Source: an uncultured Paracoccaceae bacterium
GTDB taxonomy: Bacteria; Pseudomonadota; Alphaproteobacteria; Rhodobacterales; Rhodobacteraceae
Direction: 5' to 3'
Length of the DNA stretch: 64,000 bases
NCBI GenBank assembly: GCA_937924905.1
Contig: CALDUK010000001.1
Location: forward strand, 1-64,000
The notes beneath the pieces are model-generated. The model was given only the letters and a program-made list of their open reading frames with translations, had not been told where the DNA came from and made no database searches. Positions within the stretch are counted from its first letter, which is position 1. The number at the start of each line of letters is the position of its first letter. This document shows, in pieces, positions 62,629-64,000 of the stretch. Both the position numbers and the translations under genes were made by a program.

Positions 62629-64000
62629 TACCCAAAACCGGTTGTTCGACTTTGCGTCGAAAGATCTTCTGAAATTTCACCAATCTCGCCCGCCAAATAG
62701 GGGTTCATACCCGAATTTCGGAGCGACTGCAGGAAATCAGCCAAACCGATCAAAGGTTTGGCCTCGGGCATGTCGACCAGCATATTGGAATCGACACCAG
62801 ACAAACTGTCGACCGTTTCCTGCAACGGATCCAAGGGGCGTTCCAGAAATTCGGCCAGGGTCCACATTCGCGTCCGGGCGCGGGCGCGGCGTTCGCCCAA
62901 CAATTCAATAAAATCCGCTTCGCGCTTTTGCAGTCGGGCTGCTTCCTTGCGAATAACGTCTATCGGTTGCTTGGATCGCAACAGCGGCAGAACCCACGCG
63001 CCAGATATGATCGCGATGGTCGCGTTGGAATCGCGCGCAAGGAAGGATCCGATCTTTTGCGTGTCGCGCGGACTGTTCAGGAATGATTGGTGTTCGCCGC
63101 GCGTATTCCAGATCAGGTTTCTCAGAAACTGGTCCGGGTCATAGTCTCGCAAAGCGGCACCGTCCGAAAGCGCCCCGGCATAGCCCGTCTGGCCACCGAA
63201 AAACTCGACCCGGTCTTTGCAAAACAAATGCCCATGCGCACGGCTGCCCGTATGTCGGCGGACCCATTTTGGAAATTCGGCAAAAATATCGCTGAACCCG
63301 TGAAACACAGAATAGGGCGCAGCAGTTGGCACGGTTTCGTGCTCCAGGCTGGGAAAACGGCTGGCCATGACCATACCCGGTCGCCCTTTTGTGCGCCGCG
63401 TTGTGGCTTGGGCGAATGTCCGTTCGATATGAGCCGGTGTTGTCAAAGCGACTTGCGGCGGCACACGTCGGCTTTCCAGAAAAACGCGGTAAAGACGATT
63501 GGCACCTGGCCAGATTTTGCGTGCAAAAAACGCCGAGCTTTGCCGCAACAGCACCAGATGATCATCGTAAAACACATGCGGTTTGCCCTGAAAATCGAAC
63601 TTTGACAGGGTCAGCGACCGGCTTTCAACCTTAGACCCATAAAGCCGCACCAGCGTCTGGAAATAGCTTTCATCAGGAATCCAAACGCGTTTGAAATAGC
63701 GATCCAACTGGCCCCGACGCGGGTCTTCAATAATCTTTTGCAGGGTCGCGCGGGTCAGGCACCACCACTGCGATCCCATGTGAGGCGTTAAACCTTGGGG
63801 GATACGTCGCTTGCGGCGCACAAGACGTTGCGTTTCGACCCAAATGTCAAAAAGCCGTCTGTGACGTCGCCAGGCAAACGGGAAAGTCAGCGAAAACCGT
63901 TCCTCGCTAAGGCCGCCCTTGGTCCAGGGCACGTCTTCTATGGTTACGCTTTCGATGAAGTCAGTATCCGGATGATTCCCAAGAAATTCCACAAGCTTTG
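62628..64000 (-). CDS. GT14 core-2/I-branching-type glycosyltransferase (5' end outside window)
   Basis: The frame is open to the right edge, so the track's GTG start at 63992 is not the true one. The visible N-terminal part (PHMGSQWWCLTRATLQKIIE; VWIPDESYFQTLVRLYG; GKPHVFYDDHLVLL) fits the last portion of a beta-1,6-N-acetylglucosaminyltransferase/xylosyltransferase domain. About 300 further residues form a C-terminal domain I cannot name with certainty, containing RPGMVMASRFPSLEHETVP and GHLFCKDRVEFFGG. It is followed directly by the sulfotransferase gene, suggesting joint synthesis of a modified surface glycan. Confidence 0.75.
   Translation of the reverse strand, partial: KLVEFLGNHPDTDFIESVTIEDVPWTKGGLSEERFSLTFPFAWRRHRRLFDIWVETQRLVRRKRRIPQGLTPHMGSQWWCLTRATLQKIIEDPRRGQLDRYFKRVWIPDESYFQTLVRLYGSKVESRSLTLSKFDFQGKPHVFYDDHLVLLRQSSAFFARKIWPGANRLYRVFLESRRVPPQVALTTPAHIERTFAQATTRRTKGRPGMVMASRFPSLEHETVPTAAPYSVFHGFSDIFAEFPKWVRRHTGSRAHGHLFCKDRVEFFGGQTGYAGALSDGAALRDYDPDQFLRNLIWNTRGEHQSFLNSPRDTQKIGSFLARDSNATIAIISGAWVLPLLRSKQPIDVIRKEAARLQKREADFIELLGERRARARTRMWTLAEFLERPLDPLQETVDSLSGVDSNMLVDMPEAKPLIGLADFLQSLRNSGMNPYLAGEIGEISEDLSTQSRTTGFG

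Overview
This window is the core of an alphaproteobacterial photosynthesis gene cluster followed by ordinary chromosomal genes. Gene content and order point to Rhodobacteraceae, probably an aerobic anoxygenic phototroph of the Roseobacter group: bchFNBHL; ppaA-ppsR; bchG-pucC-like-bchP-idi; crtF/crtE; bchCXYZ-pufQBALMC; crtA-bchIDO; with pufC present and pufX absent. Gammaproteobacterial and green-bacterial arrangements do not match. The species cannot be named from sequence alone. Oxygen physiology is also open, because acsF/bchE, bchM, puhA and any LH2 (puc) genes are not in the window.

Layout. 1-7122 (minus): bchF-bchN-bchB-bchH-bchL, for protochlorophyllide reduction, Mg chelation and vinyl hydration; bchL runs off the left edge. 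7413-13604 (plus): the regulators ppaA/aerR and ppsR, then bchG, a PucC-family transporter, bchP and idi. 13657-24643 (minus): bchC-bchX-[63-aa ORF]-bchY-bchZ-pufQ-pufB-pufA-pufL-pufM-pufC, then dxs. 24766-26759 (minus): crtF and crtE. 26848-29270 (plus): crtD and crtC. 29273-32300 (minus): crtI, crtB and tspO. 32380-36587 (plus): crtA, bchI, bchD and bchO. Together these genes make bacteriochlorophyll a, the spheroidene/spheroidenone carotenoids, the isoprenoid precursors (dxs, idi), the reaction centre with its bound cytochrome, and the LH1 antenna.

Regulation can be read directly. Ten perfect TGT-N12-ACA operators of the PpsR/CrtJ type lie upstream of bchF, ppaA, bchG, bchC, crtE/crtD and crtI/crtA. 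ppsR and its cobalamin-type antagonist ppaA are encoded among their targets. Many gene junctions overlap by NTGA, which suggests translational coupling. Hairpins at the pufQ/B, pufA/L and pufC/dxs junctions fit segmental control of puf mRNA.

Right of the cluster (36591-64000): a 2,4-dienoyl-CoA-reductase-like flavoprotein; glutamate synthase gltD-gfa-gltB; uppP; an NDUFA9-like protein; monomeric isocitrate dehydrogenase; an uptake/catabolic block with a tricarboxylate (TTT) transporter, an AtuA-family protein, a DUF4387-like protein and a TRAP transporter; rnd; lptC-lptA-lptB-hpf-ptsN without rpoN; a sulfotransferase; and a GT14-type glycosyltransferase cut by the right edge.

Most notable points: the 63-aa ORF with a strong ribosome binding site between bchX and bchY; a pufC that keeps only three of the usual four haem motifs; crtC without any ordinary start codon near its expected N-terminus; and the TTT-AtuA-DUF4387-TRAP block. 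No gene-free stretch exceeds 300 bases. I saw no tRNA, rRNA, CRISPR array or insertion sequence.
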